A DNA stretch of 64,000 bases from Hyphomicrobiales bacterium (GTDB taxonomy: Bacteria; Pseudomonadota; Alphaproteobacteria; Rhizobiales; Rhizobiaceae): the NCBI GenBank assembly GCA_900473185.1, contig UCKU01000036.1, forward strand, positions 62,001 through 126,000. Direction: 5' to 3'. Positions 42,211 to 51,912 of this stretch are shown piece by piece. The position numbers were made by a program, and so were the translations under genes. Below the pieces are notes generated by a model. It ran no database searches, was not told the origin of the DNA, and was given only the letters and a program-made list of their open reading frames with translations. Position 1 is the stretch's first letter, and each line of letters opens with the position of its first letter.

Positions 42211-42750
42211 ATGAAAAAGACAAATCCGCTTCTCTCGAAGGAAGAACTCGACAAGCTTCTCCGTTACGAAAAATCCACCGGGCTTCTGTACTGGCGGAAA
42301 CGAACGGAAGACATGTTCGAGGATACTGGCGGCCATTCCCCCGCGCATACGTGTCGGAAGTGGAACGCCAGATTTGCAGGCAAGGAAGCCCTGACGAAAG
42401 TCAACAAGGGGTATCGGTGCGGCCATCTGTGGTCAAAGCCGGTTCTGGCCCACAGGGTAATCTGGAAAATGGCTACGGGCGAAGACCCGATTGAAGTCGA
42501 TCACATCGACGGAGATCGGCTCAACAACCGGCTGTCGAACCTGCGGAATGTCAGCGTAGCGGATAATCGACGCAATGCCGCCAAGCGCTCCGACAACAAA
42601 TCGGGTGTCAATGGCGTTTTCTGGAACAACTCGAAGAAATGCTGGACCGTTGTGATCAACGTGGGGAGTTTCAGCGATTTCGACCAAGCCGTTGCGGCTC
42701 GCAAGGCCGCTGAAACTCAACTTGGCTTTCATGCCAACCATGGAAGATAA
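42211..42750 (+). CDS. HNH homing endonuclease with AP2-like domain
   Basis: The 179 residues from MKKTNPLLSKEE have a reading-head part, then HRVIWKMATGEDPIEVDHIDGDRLNNRLSNLR in the HNH core (cited by motifs HRVIWKM, VDHIDGD and NNRLSNLR), and the AP2-like end SGVNGVFWNNSKKCWTVVI. This is the build of free-standing phage homing endonucleases, which cut phages lacking them and are copied into the break. It sits between coat and a decoration-like gene, a typical landing place. Codons before 42211 are not used. Confidence 0.9.
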   Translation: MKKTNPLLSKEELDKLLRYEKSTGLLYWRKRTEDMFEDTGGHSPAHTCRKWNARFAGKEALTKVNKGYRCGHLWSKPVLAHRVIWKMATGEDPIEVDHIDGDRLNNRLSNLRNVSVADNRRNAAKRSDNKSGVNGVFWNNSKKCWTVVINVGSFSDFDQAVAARKAAETQLGFHANHGR

Positions 42751-42762
42751 AGGAATTCCCCC

Positions 42763-43074
42763 ATGGCTTTCACTATCACTCCCTCCCTCGGCGCGCCCAT
42801 CAGCATTAACGACGGCGCTATCGGTGCTGCTCTCGGTTACTGGGACACCGCTTCCGGTAAGGTATCGCCGGCTCTCGGTTCCATCGTCAACGGCAGCGAT
42901 GGTCACGTTTACGTCCTGGCTCAGGCGTCGGCAAACGTGGCTTCGAATGCCGTCGTCATCCTCACGGAACCGGCGATGACCTTCGCAACCGGCGCCGGCG
43001 CATGGACTGCCCCGACCGTCACCGGCGGCGTTCTCTCCGGCCAGGTCGCCTGGCTGCAGAAGACCGCGATCTAA
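42763..43074 (+). CDS. Capsid-associated protein (decoration-like), unknown
   Basis: The 103 residues are almost all beta-strand and Gly/Ala/Thr/Ser-rich (SINDGAIGAALGYWDTASG...SDGHVYVLAQA). Placed after the coat gene and before a terminator, it may be a head decoration protein or a beta-rich capsid accessory. No family name can be assigned with certainty. Confidence 0.65.
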   Translation: MAFTITPSLGAPISINDGAIGAALGYWDTASGKVSPALGSIVNGSDGHVYVLAQASANVASNAVVILTEPAMTFATGAGAWTAPTVTGGVLSGQVAWLQKTAI

Positions 43075-43085
43075 TCGAGCAATAG

Positions 43086-43110
43086 GCGGGGGTTTCGGCC
43101 CCCGCTTTTT
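43086..43110 (+). terminator. Terminator after the capsid genes
   Basis: GCGGGGG-TTTCGG-CCCCCGC followed by TTTTT. It would reduce transcription past the strongly expressed capsid genes. Confidence 0.88.
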
Positions 43111-43135
43111 CGCCCCTCAGACAAGGAAGAATGCA

Positions 43136-43852
43136 ATGGCAAACCCGAATGAAGATACGAGGCTGATCGTCACATTCGAGAACTTTCCCGTTCTCAATGA
43201 GGCACGGTCGCGTGAAGAAAATCGCCCGATCTACGAAGATATGGAAGTCTGCCGCATCCGCATGGGTGGCGACCGTCTTCAGGCGCCCGTCTTCCCGGCA
43301 TGGGCCGAAGCCCCCGGCGGCGCCGAGAATGAGGACGGCTATATCGTCCCGATGACGTACAAGGAAAAATACGCGGAACAATATCGCAAGTTCAAGGCCG
43401 GCGAAGTCCAGACCAAGGACGGAACGCCGCTCGAAGCGCTGACCTTCCTGACGCCGGCTCGCGTCAAGGAATTCAAGGCGCTCAATATCTACACGGCTGA
43501 ATCTCTCGCATCCCTCGAAGGCGCCAACCTCAAGGCTCTGGGGCAGGGTGGCCTGGAATGGAAGACGAAGGCAAAGGCCTATCTCGACAATGCCGCCGGT
43601 TCGGCAAACATCACGAAGCTCGCCAGCGAAAACGAATTCCTCAAGCAGCAGCTAGAAGAACTCCGCAAGGAGCGTGCCCAGTGGCCGGCGACGGAACGCG
43701 TGACCGAAAGCCTCGGCTATGGTGACCCTGATCAGGACGAGAGCAAGACCGACGCCGAACTCAAGGACGAGATCGAGCAGAAGACCGGCTCGCGTCCGCG
43801 CGGCAATCCTTCCCGTGAAACTCTTCTGAAGATGCTTCAGGATCTCGGCTAA
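43136..43852 (+). CDS. Head-region structural protein, HeH-like end
   Basis: The 238 residues start MANPNEDTRLIVTFENFP, carry a coiled coil (ASENEFLKQQLEELRKER, about 168-187) and end in TDAELKDEIEQKTGSRPRG followed by NPSRETLLKML, a short HeH/LEM-like fold. CTCAGACAAGGAA lies before the ATG, as before the scaffold gene. Function unknown; probably head assembly. Confidence 0.68.
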   Translation: MANPNEDTRLIVTFENFPVLNEARSREENRPIYEDMEVCRIRMGGDRLQAPVFPAWAEAPGGAENEDGYIVPMTYKEKYAEQYRKFKAGEVQTKDGTPLEALTFLTPARVKEFKALNIYTAESLASLEGANLKALGQGGLEWKTKAKAYLDNAAGSANITKLASENEFLKQQLEELRKERAQWPATERVTESLGYGDPDQDESKTDAELKDEIEQKTGSRPRGNPSRETLLKMLQDLG

Positions 43853-44571
43853 TGAGCTTTCTCACCGCTGCGCAGAGCGCAAGTATCCGTCTCATCGGCA
43901 AGAAGCCGACCACGTTCTTCTCCAGCCAGGGGAAGTTCGAGCTTGAGCTGACGGATCTTGCCAATGAAGTTGCCGCGGATCTAACGAAATATGCCGATTG
44001 GCGTACCCTTGTCACTCTGCAGACGATGGCGGGCGACGGTACGACAATCGGCTTCAACCTACCATCCGATTTCGCGCGCATGCCATTCTCGCAAGAGGTT
44101 GCACGCGCCAACTGGTATACGTGGGGCTATGTCGATACGCCTGACCTGAATTTCTGGCGTGATCTCATCAATGGCCTTGCATCCCCAAGCCCTGGCTACT
44201 GGATCATCCTGAACGGCCAGATGCAGTTTCAGCCCCCCATCTCCGCCGGCACGACCGCTCAATACTATTACATCAGCGACAAGGCAGTTGTGGCGGTTGA
44301 CGGCACCACAAAGAAATCGCTGTTCGACACGGATACGGATAGCCTGAAGGTTTCGAATAATGCCCGTGACAATGACCGGCTTCTGACGCTTGGCCTTATC
44401 TGGCGCTGGCGTGCTCAGAAGCGCATGGAATACGCCGAAGACCTGCAGAACTACGAGATCCTCGCTGCGCAGGTATCTGGCGCCGATCGTGGCGCGCATA
44501 TCCTGTCCGCCGGCAATCGACGCGTTTCATGGGATAGCCAGTGGGCCTATCCGCGGAGCCTCGGCACCTGA
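43852..44571 (+). CDS. Head-tail connector (P22 gp4-like)
   Basis: The 239 residues have the blocks of tail-accessory adaptors that bind under the portal: ELTDLANEVAADLTKYADWRTL near 32-53, LPSDFARMP near 70 and LGLIWRWRAQKRMEYAEDL near 182-200. This WRWR..KG.DY stretch is the mark of the gp4-like family. ATG overlaps the previous stop (TAATG); the next gene overlaps in TGATG. Confidence 0.8.
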   Translation: MSFLTAAQSASIRLIGKKPTTFFSSQGKFELELTDLANEVAADLTKYADWRTLVTLQTMAGDGTTIGFNLPSDFARMPFSQEVARANWYTWGYVDTPDLNFWRDLINGLASPSPGYWIILNGQMQFQPPISAGTTAQYYYISDKAVVAVDGTTKKSLFDTDTDSLKVSNNARDNDRLLTLGLIWRWRAQKRMEYAEDLQNYEILAAQVSGADRGAHILSAGNRRVSWDSQWAYPRSLGT

Positions 44572-46388
44572 TGCGCCGACCTGCAGCTCAGACCAAGCCC
44601 CGTATCGCGCGCCTCGCTACGTTTCCTGCCGCTACAAGCGGTTGGGTGGCGAATGCAAACCTCGCGTCTGCGAATGGAAAGCTGCTCGGCGCATACAAGC
44701 TGCAGAACTACTTTCCGCTGACGACAAGCATCATTCTTCGACGCGGCTCGCAAAAATACGCCACTCTCGGCGCAGGCTCGCTGCCTGTTGACTCGCTGAT
44801 GTCGTACAAGAACGGCAACAACGTCGCGCTGTTCGGCGCAACCGCAAACGCGATCTACGACATCACCACTGTTGCCAACCCTAACGTCAGCCCAACCGCC
44901 GATGTAACTGGCCTCACAAGCGGCCAATGGTCATCTGTGCAGTTCGCCACCACCGGAGGCACGTATCTCGTCAACGTCAATGCCGCTGATCTCCAGCGCA
45001 TATATGACGGCACGAGCTGGTGGGCGATCGGTGGGCAGAACATCAATCGACTGAACTACGATGCCCAGACGGTCAATTTCCCGAATGGCGCCACCGTCAC
45101 CGGCGGCACGTCAGGAGCGACAGGCGTCATTCAGTCCCAGGTGGACAGCGGCTCAACCGGCTATCTCATCCTCGGCAACATTACCGGCACGTTTCAGGAT
45201 AACGAACTTATCACAGGGGGTGGTGGCTCGGCAACGGTCAACGGCCCTGCACAACTGCTCTTCGTTGCGGTTACCGGCGTCAGCACCGACACGCTTTCCT
45301 ATGTCTGGTCGTACAAGTCCAGGCTCTTCTATGTCGAAGAGAACAGCATGAATGCGTGGTATCTGCCGGTCGATGCTATCGGCGGCACGATCACCAAGTT
45401 TCCTATGGGGGGCATATTCTCCCGCGGCGGCTCGCTGCTGTTCGGGGCCTCATGGTCGCTCGAAACGTCCGGGGATGGCGGCCTTTCGGAGCAATGCGTA
45501 TTCGTCACCACGGAAGGTGAGGTAGCCGTATACCAAGGCTCTAACCCGAGCGATGCCAACAACTGGTCGCGCGTCGGTGTCTATCGCATTGGCAGGCCCC
45601 TTGGCCCGAAGGCATGGATCAGGGCCGGCGGCGATATCATCATCGCCACTGACGTGGGCTTCGTTCCGCTCTCGCAGGCGGTCCAGAAGGATTACGCCGC
45701 TCTTTCTCCCGCCGCAGTGTCCTATCCGATCGAGACGGAATGGAATTCACTTGTCCAGAGCCGCGCTGGCGGCAATTGGTGCTGCGAGCTATGGCCCGAA
45801 AAGCAGATGGCAATCGTCGCGCCTCCGACAGTCAATTACCAGCCGGCGCGCATGCTGGTATCCAACGTCAGATCCGGCGCATGGGCTGAATATACGAACT
45901 GGAATGGCAATTGTCTCGAAGCATTTCAGGGGCGGCTCTTCTTCGGATCCGTGTCCGGCAAGGTCGTCGAAGCGAATGTCACCGGGGCAGACGAGGGCGC
46001 AACCTATGTCGGGCAGTACATCCCTCTGTTCGATGATCTGAAGTCACCAGCATCCTTGAAGGTTCCCCAGCTTGCCAGAGCATTTCTCCGCGGTCCTCGC
46101 GAGACGAGCGTCGCGCTCAATATGCAGTTCGATTACGTCTATGAAAGCAACCCATCCGGCTCGGCGCCAATCACCACTGTAGGCTCGGAATGGGGTATCG
46201 GCATCTGGGGCGTGTCCGAATGGGGCGATGTCGGGACGCTGAAGAATTACCTTGAATGGCAGTCTGTCGGCGGCTCGGGCTATGCGTTCGCTCCTGATAT
46301 CCAGACCACGAGCGGTGATATCGTGCCCCTCGACGTGGAGGTCATTCGCGTGGAAGTCACCTTCGATGTCGGAGACATCCTGAGTTGA
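44571..46388 (+). CDS. Head-completion protein (P22 gp10-like)
   Basis: The 605 residues are beta-rich, Gly/Ser/Thr-rich and carry repeated short blade-like units (SLPVDSLMSYKNG, VALFGATANAIYDIT, PAQLLFVAVTG, SEQCVFVTTEGEVAVYQGS). This suits a beta-propeller hub that seals the filled head, as P22 gp10 does. The order connector then hub is that of P22. Start at MRRPAAQTKP by TGATG overlap. Confidence 0.78.
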   Translation: MRRPAAQTKPRIARLATFPAATSGWVANANLASANGKLLGAYKLQNYFPLTTSIILRRGSQKYATLGAGSLPVDSLMSYKNGNNVALFGATANAIYDITTVANPNVSPTADVTGLTSGQWSSVQFATTGGTYLVNVNAADLQRIYDGTSWWAIGGQNINRLNYDAQTVNFPNGATVTGGTSGATGVIQSQVDSGSTGYLILGNITGTFQDNELITGGGGSATVNGPAQLLFVAVTGVSTDTLSYVWSYKSRLFYVEENSMNAWYLPVDAIGGTITKFPMGGIFSRGGSLLFGASWSLETSGDGGLSEQCVFVTTEGEVAVYQGSNPSDANNWSRVGVYRIGRPLGPKAWIRAGGDIIIATDVGFVPLSQAVQKDYAALSPAAVSYPIETEWNSLVQSRAGGNWCCELWPEKQMAIVAPPTVNYQPARMLVSNVRSGAWAEYTNWNGNCLEAFQGRLFFGSVSGKVVEANVTGADEGATYVGQYIPLFDDLKSPASLKVPQLARAFLRGPRETSVALNMQFDYVYESNPSGSAPITTVGSEWGIGIWGVSEWGDVGTLKNYLEWQSVGGSGYAFAPDIQTTSGDIVPLDVEVIRVEVTFDVGDILS

Positions 46389-46762
46389 TCGTCACTGACG
46401 AGCGTGTTCCTGCATTCGTCAGCGCTTTGGTTGGCAAGAGCTTCGTGCCCCCATTCACGGCCATGGGTATCGAGCGAGATGGTGAGATCATCGGCGGCGT
46501 TGTGTTCAATGTTTTCGAAGGATTCGACCTTCACGTCACGGTGGCCGGCAAAGGCTTCAATAGGGGCTTTCTGGCCGATGTCGGGGCATATGTGTTCCAG
46601 CAACTCGGCTGCGAGCGAATGACGGTTCTAACCGAGCAGCCCCGCATAGTCCGCATAGCAGAACGCTTGGGCGGTCAGGTCGAAGGGCTTATCCGCAATC
46701 ATTTCGGCAAACGCCGGGATGGCTTCCTTGTCGGCATTCTCAAAGACGATTGGAAATATTGA
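46385..46762 (+). CDS. GNAT-like phage protein
   Basis: The 125 residues have the strands and helix of a small acetyltransferase: GIERDGEIIGGVVFNVFEG, FNRGFLADVGAYVFQQLGC and LTEQPRIVRIAERLGG. No classical acetyl-CoA loop is present. Such genes recur in the virion cluster of P22-like phages of alphaproteobacteria. TTG start, overlapping the previous stop. Confidence 0.62.
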   Translation: MIVTDERVPAFVSALVGKSFVPPFTAMGIERDGEIIGGVVFNVFEGFDLHVTVAGKGFNRGFLADVGAYVFQQLGCERMTVLTEQPRIVRIAERLGGQVEGLIRNHFGKRRDGFLVGILKDDWKY

Positions 46763-47742
46763 TGGTCAGCTCGCCCAAGCCGCCAGATCCCGTAAAGACT
46801 GCTGAAGCCCAGTCCGGTATGAATCGTGACACTGCCCAGACGCAGCAGCTCACGAATATGGTTAATCAGGTGGGGCCGGATGGTTCGCTGATCTATAATC
46901 AGACCGGGGCCGGCTCATTCGTCGACTCGACCGGCAAGACCGTCACCGTTCCGCAGTACACTGCAACCACGACCCTTTCCCCGCAGCAGCAGGCGCTCAA
47001 AGCCCAGACTGACAAGGCAAGCCTCAATCTCGGTACGCTCGCGAACGAACGGTCAGCCTTCCTCAAGGACTATCTCGCCAAGCCGTTCGACGTGAATGCC
47101 GATGTCGAGAAGAAGATATACGATCTCGGCGCCTCCCGCCTTGATCCTCGCTTCGAGCAGCAACGCGACCAACTTAGCACGCGGCTTGTGGCCTCTGGCA
47201 TCCGACCGGGGACTGCAGCCTACGATCAGCAGATGGCCGAGTTTGAGAATTCACGCAACGACGCCTATAACCAGCTTGCCCTGAATGGCCGGCAGCAGGC
47301 ATTTACCGAAGCGTCATACGAGCGAGCGCAGCCTCTTAACGAGGTTGCTTCACTTATGTCAGGCGCACAGGTTCAGCAGCCCACCTTCGTCAACACACCT
47401 TCCGCTAACGTCGGCGGCGTCGACTATACCGGGCTTGTGAACAACAAATATCAGGCTGAGGTGCAAAACCAGAACGCGGCCATGGGCGGGCTGTTCGGCC
47501 TCGCATCTGCCGGCATCAAGGCCATCCCGTGGTCCGATAGGCGCCTGAAGACGGACATTGTTGCGATCGGTACAAAGAAGGCACTCCCCTGGTATTCGTT
47601 CCGCTATATCTGGGATGCGGTGACGGCCCCGTTGCGCGAGGGCTTCATGGCTGACGATGTGGTCAAAGTCATGCCTGCCGCCGTCATCCCGGACCCAAGC
47701 GGCTTCTTCAAGGTCGATTACGACATGGTTTTGGGGGCATAA
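46762..47742 (+). CDS. Virion protein with S74-like chaperone end
   Basis: The 326 residues from MVSSPKPPDPVK have a Gln/Ala-rich helical body and a C-terminal SDRRLKTDIVAIG, GFMADDVVKVMPAAV and GFFKVDYDMVLGA. This matches the intramolecular chaperone domain of tail spikes and fibres (peptidase S74), although the body resembles an internal injection protein. No clear Ser-Lys dyad can be judged by eye. Abuts the next gene. Confidence 0.75.
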   Translation: MVSSPKPPDPVKTAEAQSGMNRDTAQTQQLTNMVNQVGPDGSLIYNQTGAGSFVDSTGKTVTVPQYTATTTLSPQQQALKAQTDKASLNLGTLANERSAFLKDYLAKPFDVNADVEKKIYDLGASRLDPRFEQQRDQLSTRLVASGIRPGTAAYDQQMAEFENSRNDAYNQLALNGRQQAFTEASYERAQPLNEVASLMSGAQVQQPTFVNTPSANVGGVDYTGLVNNKYQAEVQNQNAAMGGLFGLASAGIKAIPWSDRRLKTDIVAIGTKKALPWYSFRYIWDAVTAPLREGFMADDVVKVMPAAVIPDPSGFFKVDYDMVLGA

Positions 47743-49626
47743 ATGGCCGCTGAAGGTTTTTTCACATGGGGTGCGGGCGGTTCAAAGCTCACTCCGGAGC
47801 AGATCGCTATCGCTCGCCAGCTTCTCATGCGCAAGAAGATGCAGGGCGCCGATACGAGCCCGGTTCAGAGCTGGACGCAGGGCGCTGCTCGGGTGGCCGA
47901 TGCCCTCGGCGACGTGATACAGGAAAAGCGCCTTAACGGTCAGGAAAAGGACCTGACTGACTATAACAACGGGCTAATTTCCAATCTTCTCAGTGGCGGT
48001 GGGGCGTCCTCTGCAGGATCTATCCCTTCACCCGGCGCGGCGGGAGAGATATCGAATACGGCCCCGGCTGGAGATCCATCGTACCGTGATGCAATTGCTT
48101 CGATTGAAAGTGACGGAAGCGGCGGCTACTCGGCGGTAGGCCCGACAAACCCAAAGCTCGGCCGCGCCCTTGGCCGCTATCAGATCATGGAAGCTAATAT
48201 TGGCCCGTGGTCGCAGGAAGCGCTTGGCCGCACGGTAACTCCTGACGAATTTCTCGCCAATCCGCAGTTGCAGGATGCCATCTTTGACAAGAAGTTCGGA
48301 AGCTATGTCCAACAGTACGGCCCTGAAGGCGCATCTCAAGCATGGTTTGCCGGCCCTGGTGGCGTCGGCAAGTTAGACCGCAGGGATTCGCTTGGGACCA
48401 GCGTCGCCGCCTATAGCGACAAATTCAACCGCGCCCTTGGTGGGGGTCGGCAGGTCGCAAGCCTAGACCCTGCCGCCGGCATATCACAGCCTCCTATGCC
48501 TGCTCCAGAAGCGCAAGCGCAGATCCAGGGGTCGCAGCCTTCAGCATCCCCGCTTCCACCAGCCGCTACAGTCGCTGCGCCTCCTCCAGTTGCCTCAGTC
48601 CCGGTTGTTGCCCCGACACCAGCGCCCGCGCCGAACACCCAGGTTGCGCAGGACGTATCCGGCCCAGCACTCGCCAATGCCATTAAGGTATTGTCCGACC
48701 CGCGCGCTAATGAGAACACCAAGGCTATCGCTCAGCTTCTGGTCAGGCAGGCGCAGGCACGGCAGCAGGCAATCCTTGAGCAGAACCTGAAGCAGTCCGA
48801 CCCCGGCTATCAGGCCGACCTCAAGCTAAAGCAGCTACAAGCTGACCAGATCGCCAATCCTCGCCTATCACCAGCGGATGAAGCGAATATTGGCCTGAAC
48901 CGTGACAAGTTCGCCTTTGAGAAAGAAAGCTCGCAGCTTACGCCTGACATCAAGGAATACAAATTCGCCAAGGAAAACGGCTACACGGGGTCTTTCGCTC
49001 AGTATCAGATCGACATGAAGAAGTCGGCGGCCAACAACACGACGATCAACACCGGCGAGGGCAATAAGTTCTACAATACCCTCGACGAGAAGAACGCCGG
49101 CATCTTCAGCGGATTGTCAGACACTGGTATTCAGGCCAGATCGACCCTTGGGCAGATCGATGCTCTCGACAATATTCTCAAGGCGTCCCCCACTGGGTGG
49201 GTAGGGGCCATGAAGCAGGCCGCTGGCGAATACGGCATTAATACCGAAGGCCTGAGCGATATCCAGGCAGCAACGGCGCTAATCAACAAAATGGTCCCGA
49301 CGCAGCGCCAGCCCGGTTCGGGCACTATGTCGGATGCCGATCTTGCCCTGTTCAAGCAGTCTCTGCCGCGCATCATCAACCAGCCGGGCGGCAACGCCAC
49401 AATCATCAATACCATCCGTGGGATTTCTCAATATCAGGTCCAGATGGGTGAGATTGCTGACCGCGTGGCAAATCGTGAACTATCTCCGGCTGAAGGTCGC
49501 GCTGCAATCGCAGCCCTACCGAACCCGCTTTCCGGATTCAAGGCTCCTCCTCCCGGCAAGGAAGAGGAAGGCTGGACAGCGGTCCCGACTGACGTTCCCG
49601 GCGTCACCATTCGTAGGAAGAACTGA
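47743..49626 (+). CDS. Injected virion protein with lytic transglycosylase domain
   Basis: The 627 residues hold, at about 112-215, a lysozyme-like domain: the catalytic Glu in AIASIESDGSGGYSAVG, then ALGRYQIMEANIG, and ASQAWFAGPGGVGK. It would open the wall peptidoglycan during injection. The middle is Pro/Ala-rich (PLPPAATVAAPPPVAS) and the rest is helical, as in other internal head proteins. Adjacent to another long helical virion protein. Confidence 0.84.
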   Translation: MAAEGFFTWGAGGSKLTPEQIAIARQLLMRKKMQGADTSPVQSWTQGAARVADALGDVIQEKRLNGQEKDLTDYNNGLISNLLSGGGASSAGSIPSPGAAGEISNTAPAGDPSYRDAIASIESDGSGGYSAVGPTNPKLGRALGRYQIMEANIGPWSQEALGRTVTPDEFLANPQLQDAIFDKKFGSYVQQYGPEGASQAWFAGPGGVGKLDRRDSLGTSVAAYSDKFNRALGGGRQVASLDPAAGISQPPMPAPEAQAQIQGSQPSASPLPPAATVAAPPPVASVPVVAPTPAPAPNTQVAQDVSGPALANAIKVLSDPRANENTKAIAQLLVRQAQARQQAILEQNLKQSDPGYQADLKLKQLQADQIANPRLSPADEANIGLNRDKFAFEKESSQLTPDIKEYKFAKENGYTGSFAQYQIDMKKSAANNTTINTGEGNKFYNTLDEKNAGIFSGLSDTGIQARSTLGQIDALDNILKASPTGWVGAMKQAAGEYGINTEGLSDIQAATALINKMVPTQRQPGSGTMSDADLALFKQSLPRIINQPGGNATIINTIRGISQYQVQMGEIADRVANRELSPAEGRAAIAALPNPLSGFKAPPPGKEEEGWTAVPTDVPGVTIRRKN

Positions 49627-51713
49627 TGCCTACTTACGAAGTAGAACTGAACGGCCAGAAATTCGAGATTGACGCGCCGGATGATGCCGCCGTCAATCTG
49701 GCGGTCAAGCAGTTGCAGACGCAGTCCGCTGCGCCAAAGAATGCTCCCGTCGAAGGTGGGTATTCCAGTGGCCCTGGCTGGACAAAGCCTGCTACCGCTT
49801 TCGGTTCGGGAATTGCCGATATGGCGCTTATGGGCTTCGGCGATGAAATCGGCGCGGCTCTAGACTCTGCCGGTTCAAAGATCCTCCCTTGGCGCGAGCC
49901 TGTCACTTACGAACAGGCGCTTGAGAAAACACGCGCCGATCAGCGCTCTCTGGCCGAAACCAACCCTGTCTCCACTATCGCCGGCAAGGTTACGGGCGGC
50001 GTAGGAAGCGCCATGGGCCTTGGTCGGGCAGGATTGTCTCTAGCTGCTCGGGCGCCGGCTGGAGCTGGTCTTGGGTCTCTCGTCGCAAGAGGCGCGGCAG
50101 ACGGATTGCTGCTTGGCGGGGCGTATGGCTTCGGGTCTGGTGAAGACGGTATTCTGAACCGCGGGTATGAAGCCGGAAAGGGTGCCGTAATTGGGGGCAT
50201 AGTCGGTGGGGCAGTCCCTGTAGCAGCTCGTGGAGTTTCTTCTGCCTATAGGTCCGTCATGGATGCTCTGGCGGCTAATAGGACTGCGCAGAATGCCGGG
50301 ACTTCACCAGAAGTGGCTCGTATGCTGTCTAATGTTCTGGAAGCAGATGGAAGCCTCGGCGCTCAAGGCGCGCAGAATATGGCTAGAGCAGGCCAGGAAG
50401 CCATGCTTGCTGATGCCGGCCCCAATGCTCGGTCTGTACTCGATACCGCCATTCAGAGTGGTGGTCCTGGTTCAGTTGCAGCACGCAATGCCATTGATGC
50501 GCGCGTTGCTCGCGGTGCTGATGACCTGACCACGGCACTTGACGACAGCTTAGGCCAGCCGCAGGGCGTCTTCAGCGCGCGGCAGGCTATTGCCGATACT
50601 GCACGGCCTGCACTCAGGGATGCTTATGAAGTCGCGTATGGAGCGCCGATCGACTATGCGTCTCAACAGGGGCAGAACCTTGAGAACATCATCCGGACGC
50701 GCATTCCGGGGAATATTGTCGGGCAAGCCAACCGGCTCATGCAGCTTGAAGGCAACCAGTCCCAGCAGATATTGGGGCGCATCGCGGATGACGGATCGGT
50801 CACTTTTGAGCGGCTTCCAGACGTTCGCCAGATTGACTACATAACCAGAGCGCTTAGGCAGGCCGCCGAAAGTGGGGACGGGCAAGGTGCGATGGGAGGG
50901 CAAACTCCTCTAGGCGCCGCGTATCAAAACCTTTCTAGACAGATTCGCACGACACTTCGCGATATCGTCCCGGAATATGGGAATGCCCTCGATACTGCAG
51001 CAGATCCTATATCTCGATCTCAAGCTGTTCGTCTCGGTGGCCGCGCTCTATCGCCATCCGTCCGTACCGATGAATTCGCGAATTCGCTGGACGGGATGTC
51101 CATTGCCGAGCGCGGCGCGGTGAGCCAAGGGATCAGGTCCGAGATCGAGCATACCGTTTCCCAGGTCAAGAGAACGGTACAGGATGGCAATGTTGACGCT
51201 CGCGAGGCAATCAAGGCATTGCGCGAGCTATCTAGCCGTGCGAACCGCGAGAAGGTAACGCTGGCGATCGGAGAGCAGCAGGCGGAGCGCCTCTTTGACG
51301 AAGTCGATCGTATTGCCACGACATTTGAGCTTCGCGCTGGGGTGGCTGAAAATAGTAAGACTTTCGCGCGGCAGGCAGTTGCAGGCCGTATCAAGGATAT
51401 CACGGAGCCCGGCCCCATCGGAACGGTTGCTCAGGGTGAACCTCTGAATGCTGGCAAGCGGCTCGTGCAGATCCTTACTGGTCAAACTCCGCAACGCATT
51501 ACCGAAAGACAACAGCAAATCTACTCGGAGTTGGCAGACTTCCTTACACGTCCTGCCGCTCAGGCGATCCCCGCTTTTCGGGCGATGACGAATTACGGAA
51601 CTCAGACGGCGGCAAATCAAGTACAGGCCAGGGCGATTGCGGATTTTCTCTCTTCCGCCGGTCGGCGTCTCGCTTATCCACTATCCGGGCAATTAAGAGA
51701 AGGCCAGAGATAG
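49626..51713 (+). CDS. Large injection protein (P22 gp16-like)
   Basis: The 695 residues start with a small beta domain (MPTYEVELNGQKFEIDAPDD) found at the beginning of such phage proteins, then Gly/Ala-rich hydrophobic helices (about 110-205, PVAARGVSSAYRSV) that could insert into the membrane, and a long helical remainder. Size and place fit a protein ejected with the DNA to form a channel. The last 170 bases overlap an opposite-strand gene. Confidence 0.7.
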   Translation: MPTYEVELNGQKFEIDAPDDAAVNLAVKQLQTQSAAPKNAPVEGGYSSGPGWTKPATAFGSGIADMALMGFGDEIGAALDSAGSKILPWREPVTYEQALEKTRADQRSLAETNPVSTIAGKVTGGVGSAMGLGRAGLSLAARAPAGAGLGSLVARGAADGLLLGGAYGFGSGEDGILNRGYEAGKGAVIGGIVGGAVPVAARGVSSAYRSVMDALAANRTAQNAGTSPEVARMLSNVLEADGSLGAQGAQNMARAGQEAMLADAGPNARSVLDTAIQSGGPGSVAARNAIDARVARGADDLTTALDDSLGQPQGVFSARQAIADTARPALRDAYEVAYGAPIDYASQQGQNLENIIRTRIPGNIVGQANRLMQLEGNQSQQILGRIADDGSVTFERLPDVRQIDYITRALRQAAESGDGQGAMGGQTPLGAAYQNLSRQIRTTLRDIVPEYGNALDTAADPISRSQAVRLGGRALSPSVRTDEFANSLDGMSIAERGAVSQGIRSEIEHTVSQVKRTVQDGNVDAREAIKALRELSSRANREKVTLAIGEQQAERLFDEVDRIATTFELRAGVAENSKTFARQAVAGRIKDITEPGPIGTVAQGEPLNAGKRLVQILTGQTPQRITERQQQIYSELADFLTRPAAQAIPAFRAMTNYGTQTAANQVQARAIADFLSSAGRRLAYPLSGQLREGQR

Positions 51714-51846
51714 CCGCAATCCCGAATAAGGCGAATACCGGCAACGGCCATTCGTTTGATTTGGCCTTCAGCCACATGCCCAGCGGGATGATGATTGCTG
51801 CCGTCCCGACCGTAACGACGAGCCCTTCGTAAGGGTACTGTTTCAT
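51544..51846 (-). CDS. Opposite-strand two-helix membrane protein (moron candidate)
   Basis: One hundred residues from MKQYPYEGLVV behind GGAGAG. Two membrane helices (VTVGTAAIIIPLGMWL and PVFALFGIAAISGLLLIARIV) with a charged tail. It overlaps the 3' end of the injection gene on the other strand. A small lysogen membrane protein could serve superinfection exclusion; this is inference. Confidence 0.55.
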   Translation of the reverse strand: MKQYPYEGLVVTVGTAAIIIPLGMWLKAKSNEWPLPVFALFGIAAISGLLLIARIVDKRDADRRKRENPQSPWPVLDLPPSEFRNSSSPEKRGSPERQDV

Positions 51847-51912
51847 TCGCTCTCCATAGAGCCGCCCATCCGCAAAATACACGACAATAAATCGCCTCGC
51901 AATGACGGGACT

